DNA of 6,578 nt from Acidimicrobiaceae bacterium (GCA_003157945.1 PMFY01000275.1:1-6578), one strand, 5' to 3'; shown: positions 1-6,147, counted from the stretch's first letter. Numbers and translations: made by a program. Notes: generated by a model not told the origin, from the sequence alone.

Positions 1-81
1 GGTGCCGCGCCACCACCCCCACCGCCGGGCGCCGTCCCCGGTGCCGTGCCGGGTGCCGCGCCACCACCCCCACTGCCGGGC
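1..81 (+). repeat. Direct repeat in the proline-rich coding region, 51-bp period
   Basis: Bases 1-30 and 52-81 are the same 30-base unit with one mismatch (C23 versus T74). The offset of 51 bases equals 17 codons, so the reading frame is kept. The unit encodes GAAPPPP followed by PPG or LPG. The array may continue to the left of the window. Such in-frame repeats in proline tails commonly vary in number between strains (known behaviour of such repeats; not shown here). Confidence 0.75.
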
Positions 82-714
82 TCGTTGCCCCCGCTGTCGG
101 TGCCGGGGGTAGCGCCACCCCCGCCGCCGCCACCGATGTACGCACCGATGCCGCCACCGCCTCCGCCGGCGACGTATCCCGTGACGGGCTACGCACCACA
201 GTCACTGTGGCCTCTGGCGCTGGCCAAGGGCGCCCGGGTGCTGGCCATCGTGTTCATCGTGCTCGGCGCCGTGGTCAGTGTCGGGTTCAACTCGATCGAC
301 CGGAACGCGAACTTCGGTCCCCTGAAGGGTCTGGATCAGGCGATCGCCCGGTTGGAGGTCGGGGTCGCCCACGACAGTCTGAGCAACGCCACCGACACGT
401 TCAAGACGTCGACCCAGCAGTGCGACGCAGCGCCGGACCCGATCCAGTGCCTGGACCAGGCGGCATCGTCGCTGGCCGGTGCGTTCCAGACCTACGGTGA
501 CGCCCTGTCCAGGGTCAACTACCCCGACTCAGCGACGACCCAGGCCCAGGAGGCCGAAACGGCCGCCCGGACCGCCGCCGCCGAGGTGAGCGACCTGTCC
601 CGTTCCGCGGACGTCGAGTCCTACAGCGCCACGGCACAGAGTGCAGGTTTCGAGAGTTCGCTCCAGGCCGTGGACAGCACGTACAGCGCGCTCTATTCCG
701 CCCTCGGCGGCTGA
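1..714 (+). CDS. Proline-rich single-pass membrane protein, 5' end outside window
   Basis: The frame is open from base 1 to a TGA at 712-714, giving 237 visible residues. No start with a ribosome site is visible, so the true N-terminus probably lies to the left; a GTG at 46 is the first in-frame start-like codon but sits inside the repeat. Order of parts: residues 1 to about 60 are almost only P, G, A and V with runs of six or seven prolines; about 77-97 is one hydrophobic segment (VLAIVFIVLGAVVSVGF); the remaining 140 residues are polar, Ala/Ser/Thr-rich and probably helical, with two cysteines at 141 and 150 (CDAAPDPIQC) that could form a disulfide. Inferred topology: proline-rich tail in the cytosol and helical domain outside. 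I do not recognise a family for the outer domain and assign no function. It is convergent with the mazF gene. Confidence 0.8.
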   Translation, partial: GAAPPPPPPGAVPGAVPGAAPPPPLPGSLPPLSVPGVAPPPPPPPMYAPMPPPPPPATYPVTGYAPQSLWPLALAKGARVLAIVFIVLGAVVSVGFNSIDRNANFGPLKGLDQAIARLEVGVAHDSLSNATDTFKTSTQQCDAAPDPIQCLDQAASSLAGAFQTYGDALSRVNYPDSATTQAQEAETAARTAAAEVSDLSRSADVESYSATAQSAGFESSLQAVDSTYSALYSALGG

Positions 715-731
715 CGCCGCTGGCACCCGAC

Positions 732-759
732 GGTCGCCAGGGTGGGGGGTGGCTGGACC
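732..759. terminator. Possible GC-rich hairpin between convergent genes
   Basis: GGTCGCCA at 732-739 can pair with TGGC (750-753) plus GACC (756-759), leaving a two-base bulge and a G-rich 10-base loop. It lies 18 bases after the stop of the proline-rich membrane protein and there is no T run. GC-rich hairpins without a T tract are common at gene ends in high-GC bacteria, but the bulge makes this a weak call. Confidence 0.22.
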
Positions 760-942
760 ACGGCACAGCGTCAGCCGAACCATCGACCACCGTTTCGAAC
801 GGGTCCTGGGGCAACGGTTCCAGCAGCTGCTCCCGTGCAGTGGCCCGAAGATCGTTAGCTGCAGATTGATCGACGAAACACATGGGCCGCGGTGGGCACT
901 GAGGGCCGGTGTCACGGTTGTCTGGCAGCCCTGGGCCGTGGA

Positions 943-1290
943 TCACAGAGCGAGATGAAGTCGCAATGCCTCATCCAGGTCTGCCACCAGTTCCGAGGGC
1001 AGCTCACCCACCAGAACTCCGATCCGCTCAACTGCCACGGCCCTGACCTGTTCGGCTTGAGCCTTCGAGTCGTGGCGCAGCCCGGTCCTCGATGCCGGCA
1101 GGAGAACCTGGAACGGGTAGACGCGAGCGGTCCTCGAGGTCACCGGCACCACGGTGAGCACACCTCGCCCGATGCGTTCGGCGGTGCTGTTTGCTCCGTC
1201 GTTGCTCACGATCACCGCCGGTCGGCGCGTGTTGGCCTCGCTACCGCGCACCGGGTCCAGATCAACGAGGCGCACCTCGCCTCGGCGCAT
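943..1290 (-). CDS. mazF: MazF/PemK-family endoribonuclease toxin
   Basis: This 115-residue protein has the usual length of MazF toxins, which fold as an SH3-like dimer and cleave mRNA at short sequence motifs. The start at 1290 gives the classic opening MRRGEVRLVDLDPVRGSEAN; extending upstream would only add antitoxin DNA read out of frame. Visible family marks are R3-G4-E5-V6 with D10-DP-VRGSE, then RRPAVIVSND (22-31), the VVPVTS strand (47-52) with the conserved Ser/Thr, and SKAQAEQVRAV (75-85), the equivalent of the usual SKALCDQIR segment. No frameshift or missing core residue is visible, so the toxin looks active in principle. Its ATG overlaps by one base the TGA of the antitoxin remnant (TGATG), and no Shine-Dalgarno is visible, which suggests ancestral translational coupling. 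Cleavage specificity cannot be read from the sequence. Confidence 0.9.
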   Translation of the reverse strand: MRRGEVRLVDLDPVRGSEANTRRPAVIVSNDGANSTAERIGRGVLTVVPVTSRTARVYPFQVLLPASRTGLRHDSKAQAEQVRAVAVERIGVLVGELPSELVADLDEALRLHLAL

Positions 1291-1499
1291 CAGGTGAGAC
1301 CGTCGTCGACCGTGACGTTCCAGAGGTCGGCCTCGGCTCCAGTCGCCCACTCCTGCCAGGCGTCCTCGTAGGCACCTCCGAGTCCAGATGCGCGGAGGAG
1401 ACGCACAGCCTTATGGAGCACGGCGGAGCGGGAGGCGAATCAGCCGGCGATCTACTTGTAGTCGCGCGCTCTGCCGGCCACCGGGGACAGGGCAATTTG
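1290..1499 (-). pseudogene. Decayed MazE-type (ribbon-helix-helix) antitoxin
   Basis: Reading the minus strand in the frame that ends at the TGA 1292-1290, the 49 codons from 1439 give FASRSAVLHKAVRLLR, then ASGLGGAYEDAWQEWA, then TGAEADLWNVTVDDGLT. This matches the second helix and acidic, tryptophan-containing tail of actinobacterial MazE-like antitoxins, directly before mazF as expected. Upstream the same frame has TGA at 1442-1440 and TAG at 1454-1452. Beyond them it reads QIALSPVAGRARDYK (1499-1455), which weakly recalls the missing beta-strand (KIALSLP) and first helix of the family, at nearly the normal distance. No ATG, GTG or TTG start precedes it in frame. I infer a pseudogene with nonsense changes in the DNA-binding half. 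The C-terminal homology is fairly sure; the N-terminal remnant is tentative. A GTG at 1421 could in theory start a 43-residue stub, but no ribosome site is visible. Confidence 0.62.
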
Positions 1500-1537
1500 G
1501 GATCAGGTGCTGCTGGATTCGCCACCAGCATTCGGGA

Positions 1538-2278
1538 TCAAGCTACGAGCAGGCGAAGACCAAGGTCCGCCTCTTCGAGATCGAGGAGGTGGCTATTGCG
1601 TTCAGCCCACCGACCGGATTCGAGGTCAATACGAAGGCTCCGCACTGCCCTCTGCTCGGCGTCCGTCCCGACTCTGGCCCATACCGATATTCCGCGCCGT
1701 ACGTTCTCGTCGAGATACGACGCAGGCCGTCGCCAGTAGGCCTCGAAGAAGCCGTCAACGCAATCCCAAGGAATGAGTACCGGCTCAACGCGGGCCCCCA
1801 TCGCGCTGGCCAGCACGGTCGAGATGCCGACGCGGGAGGCAGCAACCTCGGGTAGGTAGTCACGCGTGAGCCAGAACCGGTGACGCCAGGCCCGCTCACT
1901 CGTATCACAGGTGAAAACCACCACGCGGCGAGCTACGCGTTGCATCTCGCGCACACCCGCGATCGGGTCCTGCCAGTGGTGAACAGTGGCAAAGGCCATC
2001 GCCGCGTCAAAACTCTTGTCCTCGAACGGGAGTGACTCCGCAGTGGCAGCTACGCACACTGATGCGTTTGCCGGACGTTGCGCACGCATGACCGCTGATG
2101 GCTCCACGGCGATGACTTTTCGGTCAGGGGGCTCGTAGTTGCCGGTACCGGCGCCAACATTCAGGACGGTTCGTGCACTACCGAGTGCAGCCCAGACCTG
2201 CCCAGCGATCCTCGGCTCGGTGTGACGGGTCACGGTGTAGTTGACACCGATGGTGTCATACAAGTGCGCGCTGGTCAT
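1538..2278 (-). CDS. Class I SAM-dependent methyltransferase (Methyltransf_11 type)
   Basis: The 246-residue product has the Rossmann-fold methyltransferase motifs in order: VLNVGAGTG at 38-46 (motif I, SAM binding), the acidic residue E59 in VIAVEPS at the end of strand 2 (ribose contact), AESLPFEDKSFD at 80-91 (motif II/post-II), and the VHHWQD segment around 99-104 typical of Methyltransf_11. The N-terminus HLYDTIGVNYTVTR is also typical of a group of actinobacterial small-molecule methyltransferases. The start at 2278 is chosen because GGAGG lies at 2287-2283, four bases before the ATG, and family homology begins there; an in-frame extension to 2371 lacks both. The substrate is unknown. 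It lies 102 bases downstream of the lipoprotein gene on the same strand and 38 bases before the antitoxin remnant. The last part (RRGISVWARVGTDAEQ) is a C-terminal domain I cannot assign. Confidence 0.9.
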   Translation of the reverse strand: MTSAHLYDTIGVNYTVTRHTEPRIAGQVWAALGSARTVLNVGAGTGNYEPPDRKVIAVEPSAVMRAQRPANASVCVAATAESLPFEDKSFDAAMAFATVHHWQDPIAGVREMQRVARRVVVFTCDTSERAWRHRFWLTRDYLPEVAASRVGISTVLASAMGARVEPVLIPWDCVDGFFEAYWRRPASYLDENVRRGISVWARVGTDAEQRAVRSLRIDLESGRWAERNSHLLDLEEADLGLRLLVA

Positions 2279-2282
2279 GGCG

Positions 2283-2287
2283 CCTCC
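2283..2287 (-). promoter_or_regulatory. Ribosome binding site deciding the methyltransferase start
   Basis: CCTCC on the plus strand reads GGAGG on the coding strand, with CGCC between it and the ATG at 2278-2276. It favours this start over an upstream in-frame codon at 2371. Confidence 0.7.
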
Positions 2288-2380
2288 GGTGCTGGCTATC
2301 ACCACCATAAGCGCAGGTCTGGGCCGCTTGCTCGCCGACAGAGGTTCCCCTCCCGTCCGACGATCGGGCACGCTCGGTGA

Positions 2381-2755
2381 TTAGGGAATCGAGATGATCA
2401 CGTTGGCGACGGTGGTCTGACCGCTATGGACGACGGCCCGTGTGCTGGTCAGGGCCGATTGGTCGTCGGTGCTCACCAGATAGCCGCCAGGTGTGAGGTG
2501 AAGCCGATACGCCTCCCCTCGACGGAGACTGATCGATCTCACGGTGCGACCCGCTAGGGACACGATCACCGTCCCGCGAACGGATGTAGCCGTGGTGTCG
2601 ACTGCATGGGCGCTCGGGCATTGACCAGCCGTGATTCCGCCGCAGTAGTAGATGCCGCCGACAAGCGCACCGGTAGTCGACGGAGGCGATCCCGCGCTGC
2701 AGCCGGCCAGGAGGATCAGTCCAGTGGCAAGTCCCGCCGCGTTGCCCCGCTTCAC
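2381..2755 (-). CDS. Small lipoprotein with predicted beta-sandwich domain
   Basis: The 124-residue product starts with GTG at 2755. Residues 1-19 form a lipoprotein signal: K2-R3, a hydrophobic stretch, then the lipobox LAGC with Cys19 as the predicted lipid-anchored residue. After a Ser/Pro/Thr-rich linker come two cysteines (YYCGGITAGQC, 38-46 region) likely to be disulfide-bonded. The rest is beta-rich: GTVIVSLAG, RGEAYRLHLTPGGYLVSTDD, then TTVANVIISIP. The pattern of a strand, R-G-E/K-x-Y-x-L-x-L-x-P-G-x-Y, and a final strand is seen in actinobacterial lipoproteins resembling carboxypeptidase-regulatory or transthyretin-like domains. A role in the cell envelope is inferred; no enzymatic residues are visible. 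There is no good Shine-Dalgarno ahead of the GTG, so the start is supported by the signal peptide alone. It is the first gene of a same-strand run with the methyltransferase and is divergent from the acyltransferase. Confidence 0.82.
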   Translation of the reverse strand: MKRGNAAGLATGLILLAGCSAGSPPSTTGALVGGIYYCGGITAGQCPSAHAVDTTATSVRGTVIVSLAGRTVRSISLRRGEAYRLHLTPGGYLVSTDDQSALTSTRAVVHSGQTTVANVIISIP

Positions 2756-3037
2756 GGGTTGATCGTGTCACGGGATGGACCGGAGCACCTCGCACCCGGC
2801 GTTGAGGGGCGGCGTTCTCTTTCCGCGTCGGAGCTTCGGATCATTACGGAGAGGAATGGGGTGTCTTCAACCGATGAACGCAACACCCGACTCGGCGTGT
2901 AGCAGGTCAATGGATCTTCGAAGTGCTACCGGACTGCGCTACATTCGGAGTTGTCGTCATCGGTTAGTCGCCGAGCCAGAATTGCATGGGACGACGGGTC
3001 GGCACTGCGCCAGCAGTAAGCACGAGTGGGGTAGTTC

Positions 3038-4147
3038 ATGAGGCGGAACGGCGGGGGCAGGTTGACCGGGCATCTCGATTCCCTCGACGGGATCAGGGCC
3101 ATCGCTATCGGTGGAGTGTTCCTCCTGCACGCCGACAAGAAGTACTTCCCCGGCGGATTCCTGGGAGTCGACGTCTTCTTCATCCTGTCGTCGTTCCTCA
3201 TCACCAGCATTCTCCTCCGGGAGCGCCAGGGAAGGGGCAAAGTTGACTACGGAGCCTTCTACTGGCGTCGCTTCTTCCGCCTCGCTCCGGCGCTGGTGCT
3301 CTGGCTGGCCCTGATCGCAGCACCCACCGCGATCCTCAGCCACCAGGCGTCGACGATCCCGATCAGCACGGCCGGTGCACTCTTGTACTTCAACGACTTC
3401 TTGGCCGCGTTCACCCACAAACTCGGATCCGCCTATGACCAGTCGTGGTCGCTCTCGGTTGAGGAGCAGTTCTATCTGGTCTGGCCTTTCGTCTTTGCAC
3501 TAGCCGTGGGGAAGCTCACTCCGATCGGTCTGCGACGCGCCATGATCGGGTTCGTCGGTGTGTCCGTAGTGATCTGGCTGGCGATCGGGAACTACTCGCT
3601 GCCCACCGGGCATCTGGTACCTCTCGCGCTGGGCTGTTGGGCTGCCTGCTGGTCCATCCAATCGCGACAGACGAGTCGGCTCGCGCCCGTGCTTCGAGAC
3701 AACCGACTGGCCCTTGCCTGCCTGCCCGTCTTCGTCGTGGCACTGCTGGTCAACGTGCCGGGGGCTAAGGGCGATGCACTCTCGCTCCTCGTCGCCCTGG
3801 CTGCCACTGCGTTGCTGCTTCACTGCACGCTCAATGCAGAGTCGTTCGTATCCCGAGCCTTGGCGAGCCCGGTGCCTCGTTGGATCGGCGTTCGCTCCTA
3901 CGGAATCTACCTGTATGGGCTGACCCTCCTGATCCTGGTGCCCCTGGTCACTCATCTGAAGCTCCACGAAGCACTACCGGTCGACGTGGTGGTCATCACC
4001 ATCGTGGTCGCCATTTCGTACCGCTTCGCTGAAGCCCCCTTCCGGTCCTGGGGGAGGGCATGGCTGATGCGACGGGGGGAAGTCGAATCGTCGGACGCCG
4101 AGCTCGGGCTCGTGGGGATGGCGGACGAAGACGGCAACCGGGAATGA
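3038..4147 (+). CDS. Acyltransferase-3 family integral membrane protein (OafA/YrhL-like)
   Basis: The 369-residue product is a complete AT3 membrane acyltransferase. These enzymes move acyl groups, often acetyl, onto sugars, lipids or peptides of the envelope. Family landmarks in order: LDSLDGIRAIAI (13-24); the essential-type histidine H31 in FLLHAD; GGFLGVDVFFILSSFLIT (39-56), with Ser52 where many members have Gly; YWRRFFRLAPALV (75-87); SWSLSVEEQFYLVWP (136-150); and YRFAEAPFR (328-336), the usual Y-R-x-x-E-x-P-x-R close. About ten hydrophobic segments lie between. There is no SGNH domain fused at the C-terminus, only a 33-residue, acidic cytosolic tail. The ATG at 3038 has a weak GGGG (3028-3031) six bases upstream, and the family homology starts 12 residues in. 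The acceptor is unknown and no sugar-pathway neighbours are present, so it may be a stand-alone envelope modifier. Confidence 0.93.
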   Translation: MRRNGGGRLTGHLDSLDGIRAIAIGGVFLLHADKKYFPGGFLGVDVFFILSSFLITSILLRERQGRGKVDYGAFYWRRFFRLAPALVLWLALIAAPTAILSHQASTIPISTAGALLYFNDFLAAFTHKLGSAYDQSWSLSVEEQFYLVWPFVFALAVGKLTPIGLRRAMIGFVGVSVVIWLAIGNYSLPTGHLVPLALGCWAACWSIQSRQTSRLAPVLRDNRLALACLPVFVVALLVNVPGAKGDALSLLVALAATALLLHCTLNAESFVSRALASPVPRWIGVRSYGIYLYGLTLLILVPLVTHLKLHEALPVDVVVITIVVAISYRFAEAPFRSWGRAWLMRRGEVESSDAELGLVGMADEDGNRE

Positions 4148-4414
4148 ACGAGGTGGTCCACACGCCCGGACGCGCCCTTCGATGATGCCTTCTGCTGGCG
4201 CTCGGGTTATCGGGATGCCACGAGTCCTCGGCGCCAGGAGTGACCTCGAGACGTGCTCGACATCCCACTACGACACAGAGACTGCTCACCTGACGGAAGC
4301 ACTGGCGATGCTGGGGCCATCGGACCCGTCAGTGGGTCGGCGGACCGGCTGGAGAACCGACGGAGTGTCGCCCAGCACCGTTGATGGTGGCCGGGTCCTC
4401 GCCGCGACCTGCCG

Positions 4415-4420
4415 TACGAT
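4415..4420 (+). promoter_or_regulatory. Candidate -10 box of a leaderless promoter for the DUF347 gene
   Basis: TACGAT fits the actinobacterial TAnnnT -10 pattern and ends eight bases before the ATG at 4429. Transcription would start at or next to the first codon. There is no Shine-Dalgarno between the box and the ATG, which agrees with a leaderless mRNA. No clear -35 hexamer is visible at 16-18 bases upstream. Confidence 0.38.
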
Positions 4421-4428
4421 GTGCGGCC

Positions 4429-5199
4429 ATGGACCTGACCCGACGGACGCTCGTCAAGGTTCCCGAGATCACGGCGCTGTTCTGGATCACGAAGCTCCTG
4501 ACCACCGCCATGGGGGAGTCCACGTCGGACTACCTCGTCAACGCCGTGAGTCCCGTGGCGGCCGTCGCCGTGGGCACCCTCGTGCTGCTCGGCGTGGTCA
4601 CCTTCCAGATCCGCCAGGACCGCTACATCCCCTGGGTGTACTGGCTGGCCGTGCTGTTGGTGGCGGTCGTCGGGACGATGGCGGCGGACGTCCTCCACAT
4701 CCAGTTCGGCATCCCCTACGTGGCCTCGTCGGTGTTCTTCGCCGTCGTCCTCGCCGTGGTCTTCGTCGCCTGGTACCGGGTGGAGGGCACCCTCTCCATC
4801 CACAGCATCGACACCTCCCGCCGCGAGCTCTCCTACTGGGCGACCGTGATGTCCACCTTCGCGCTCGGCACCGCCCTCGGCGACTTCACGGCGACGACGC
4901 TGAAGCTCGGCTACGGGGCCTCGGTCATCTTCTTCGCGGCCCTCCTGCTGGTCCCGGCCCTCGGCTACCGGTACTTCCACATGGGTGAGGTCCTGGCCTT
5001 CTGGATCGCCTACGTCCTGACCCGACCGGTCGGTGCCTCGATCGCCGACTGGCTCGGCAAGCCGACCCATGCGAGCGGGCTCGGGCTCGGCGACGGGCAC
5101 GTGAGCCTGGCCCTCGGTGCACTGTTCGTCGTGGCGGTGGTGTTCCTGAGCCGGGCCCACGCCCGCTCCGGGCCACCCCACCGCGACGCTCCGGCCTGA
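4429..5199 (+). CDS. DUF347/COG4705 four-repeat integral membrane protein
   Basis: The 256-residue product is highly hydrophobic, with about eight membrane segments. It is made of four diverged repeats, each containing [F/Y]W-x9-G-x4-D: W19/G29/D34, W72/G82/D87, W137/G147/D152 and W192/G202/D207. This is the signature of the DUF347 repeat (four copies, two membrane segments each, one conserved tryptophan), known as COG4705. The function of the family is not established; the four-fold build with a buried acidic residue per repeat suggests a channel or carrier, which is inference. The start at 4429 is chosen because the family N-terminus (TRRTLVKVPEITALFW) begins there; an in-frame start at 4384 has no ribosome site. 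The C-terminus (RAHARSGPPHRDAPA) is a short basic cytosolic tail. It is convergent with the anti-sigma gene and appears to be transcribed alone. Confidence 0.88.
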   Translation: MDLTRRTLVKVPEITALFWITKLLTTAMGESTSDYLVNAVSPVAAVAVGTLVLLGVVTFQIRQDRYIPWVYWLAVLLVAVVGTMAADVLHIQFGIPYVASSVFFAVVLAVVFVAWYRVEGTLSIHSIDTSRRELSYWATVMSTFALGTALGDFTATTLKLGYGASVIFFAALLLVPALGYRYFHMGEVLAFWIAYVLTRPVGASIADWLGKPTHASGLGLGDGHVSLALGALFVVAVVFLSRAHARSGPPHRDAPA

Positions 5200-5218
5200 C
5201 CGGAGGCGACCCCTCCGG
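5189..5218. terminator. Likely bidirectional terminator between convergent genes, with alternative hairpins
   Basis: CCGGAGG (5200-5206) pairs perfectly with CCTCCGG (5212-5218) across a five-base loop. It starts directly after the DUF347 stop codon and lies eight bases from the anti-sigma stop on the other strand. The same CCGGAG can instead pair with CTCCGG at 5189-5194, inside the end of the DUF347 gene, across CCTGA. The position between two convergent genes makes termination the natural reading, although no T tract follows on either strand. Confidence 0.5.
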
Positions 5219-5226
5219 ATCCCGGA

Positions 5227-5535
5227 CTACCCGATGCCGTCGGGGGCCCCTTCGCCGCCGTCCCCGGAGTCTGTCCCGCCGTCGGCCCGCCACGAGCGGA
5301 ACAGCTCGGTGAACTCGTCCCGCGCCTCGGGCGAGAGGTCCCCGGGCGTGAGGCGGCCGGTGGTGGCGATGGTCACCCGCATCTGCTCGAGGTACGCCGA
5401 GCAGTTCGGGCAGCCGCGCAGGTGGCGTTCGAAGCGCCGCCGTTCGGAGCGGGGGAGCGCGCCCTCCAGGTAGTCGCTGACCAGCTCGACCACCTGCTGG
5501 CACACCAGTTCGTCACGACGTCGGAGCAGAACCAT
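5227..5535 (-). CDS. Zinc-binding (ZAS, zf-HC2) anti-sigma factor
   Basis: The 102-residue soluble protein carries the full ZAS motif: C12, then 25 residues, H38-x3-C42-x2-C45 (the RHLRGCPNCS segment). In this family the zinc-stabilised helical domain clasps regions 2 and 4 of its ECF sigma factor and keeps it from RNA polymerase; pairs with CxxC can be redox-responsive, as known for RsrA. Here there is no transmembrane helix, so any signal is sensed in the cytosol. The C-terminal 30 residues are Asp/Gly/Ser-rich and look disordered. The ATG at 5535 shares its A with the TGA of the sigma gene (TGATG), and AGGGG (5546-5542) lies six bases upstream, so the two are translationally coupled and made in a fixed ratio. 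Longer in-frame versions of this reading frame lie inside the sigma gene and are shadows. The pairing with the adjacent sigma factor is inferred from position and family. Confidence 0.92.
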   Translation of the reverse strand: MVLLRRRDELVCQQVVELVSDYLEGALPRSERRRFERHLRGCPNCSAYLEQMRVTIATTGRLTPGDLSPEARDEFTELFRSWRADGGTDSGDGGEGAPDGIG

Positions 5536-6140
5536 CAACGTCCCCTCGTCTCGAGCTCGGACTCGAGCGCGGTGCGCAGTCGGCTGCGTCCCCGGTGGAG
5601 GAGCACCCGTTGGTTCCCCTCCGTGATCCCGAGCACGTCGCACACGTCCTCGCTCGGAAGTCCCTCGACGTCCCGGAGGAGCACCACGTCCCGTTGCCGG
5701 TCGGGCAGCGCGTCGATCGCCTCGCGCAGCAGGGGCCCCCACGCCGCGGCGACCAGGCGGTCGTCCACGTCGGACTCCCAGGGGGTGACAGGCTCGGCCC
5801 ACGCCCCGGAGCCGTCGAACCGGTCGGGGCTGACCGCGGGCTCCGTCGGGTCGACCGACACGTGGCGGTGCTCGCGCACACCCGATGTCCGGGCCCGGTT
5901 GACCAGGATGCGGAACAGCCAGGTCTTGAACGACGACCGACCCTCGAACCGGTCGACCCCGCGTACGACCCCGATCCAGGTGTCCTGGACGACCTCCTCG
6001 GCGACGGCGTCGTTGGGTACGAACGTGCGGGCCACGCGCAGCAGTGAGCCGTTGTAGCGGGTGACCAGGACGAGGAAGGCCGACTCGTCACCGGCCCGGA
6101 GGCGGGCCAGCAACGCCTCGTCGGAGTCCGGGGAACCCAT
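5535..6140 (-). CDS. ECF (sigma-70 family, group 4) RNA polymerase sigma factor
   Basis: The 201-residue product has the two-domain ECF layout. Region 2 spans about 7-85: ALLARLRAGDESAFLVLVTR, then EEVVQDTWIGVVRGVDRFEG (core-binding and -10 recognition) and FKTWLFRILVNRAR. Region 4 spans about 139-195: IDALPDRQRDVVLLRDVEGL, then PSEDVCDVLGITEGNQRVLL (the -35-binding helix-turn-helix) and HRGRSRLRTAL. The linker (about 86-138) is acidic and of usual length, and there is no extra C-terminal domain. The start at 6140 is chosen because homology begins there; AGGG lies eight bases upstream, and the same bases are part of a possible -10 box. The frame stays open to 6248 without a better start. The gene overlaps its anti-sigma partner by one base and is divergent from the secreted beta-propeller gene, a likely target. 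Confidence 0.94.
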   Translation of the reverse strand: MGSPDSDEALLARLRAGDESAFLVLVTRYNGSLLRVARTFVPNDAVAEEVVQDTWIGVVRGVDRFEGRSSFKTWLFRILVNRARTSGVREHRHVSVDPTEPAVSPDRFDGSGAWAEPVTPWESDVDDRLVAAAWGPLLREAIDALPDRQRDVVLLRDVEGLPSEDVCDVLGITEGNQRVLLHRGRSRLRTALESELETRGR

Positions 6141-6147
6141 GGGCTGC

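Noticed and set aside
822..831. A 10-bp perfect palindrome (AGCAGCTGCT) in the gap after the first gene.
   Set aside because: It is isolated, with no second copy, promoter or regulator gene nearby, and palindromes of this size occur by chance in GC-rich DNA.
515..946. A minus-strand frame of 143 residues whose first part (DQSAANDLRATAREQLLEPL) looks protein-like.
   Set aside because: Over half of it is antisense to the proline-rich membrane protein and turns into an Arg/Pro/Gly-rich shadow. No ribosome site or known domain was seen, and a short real fragment at 715-900 cannot be supported.
892..1371. A 159-residue plus-strand frame opposite mazF.
   Set aside because: It is an antisense shadow of the toxin gene without domain or ribosome site.
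1262..1531. An 89-residue minus-strand frame spanning the antitoxin remnant in a different frame.
   Set aside because: Its product is Pro/Arg/Ser-rich with no antitoxin features, while the recognisable antitoxin residues are in another frame that ends exactly at the mazF start.
4182..4988. A 268-residue plus-strand frame overlapping the DUF347 gene.
   Set aside because: It is an out-of-frame shadow, rich in Arg, Gly and Pro, with no family features; its upstream part covers an intergenic gap without a ribosome site.
4207..5181. A 324-residue minus-strand frame, rich in His, Asp and Arg, opposite the DUF347 gene.
   Set aside because: It is the antisense shadow of a GC-rich coding region. The plus-strand frame has clear membrane repeats and family identity, while this one has low-complexity composition and no domain.
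5536..5802. An in-frame N-terminal extension of the anti-sigma factor inside the sigma gene.
   Set aside because: The extension is Arg/Gly/Pro-rich shadow sequence. The ATG at 5535 has a Shine-Dalgarno, the TGATG overlap and the family N-terminus.
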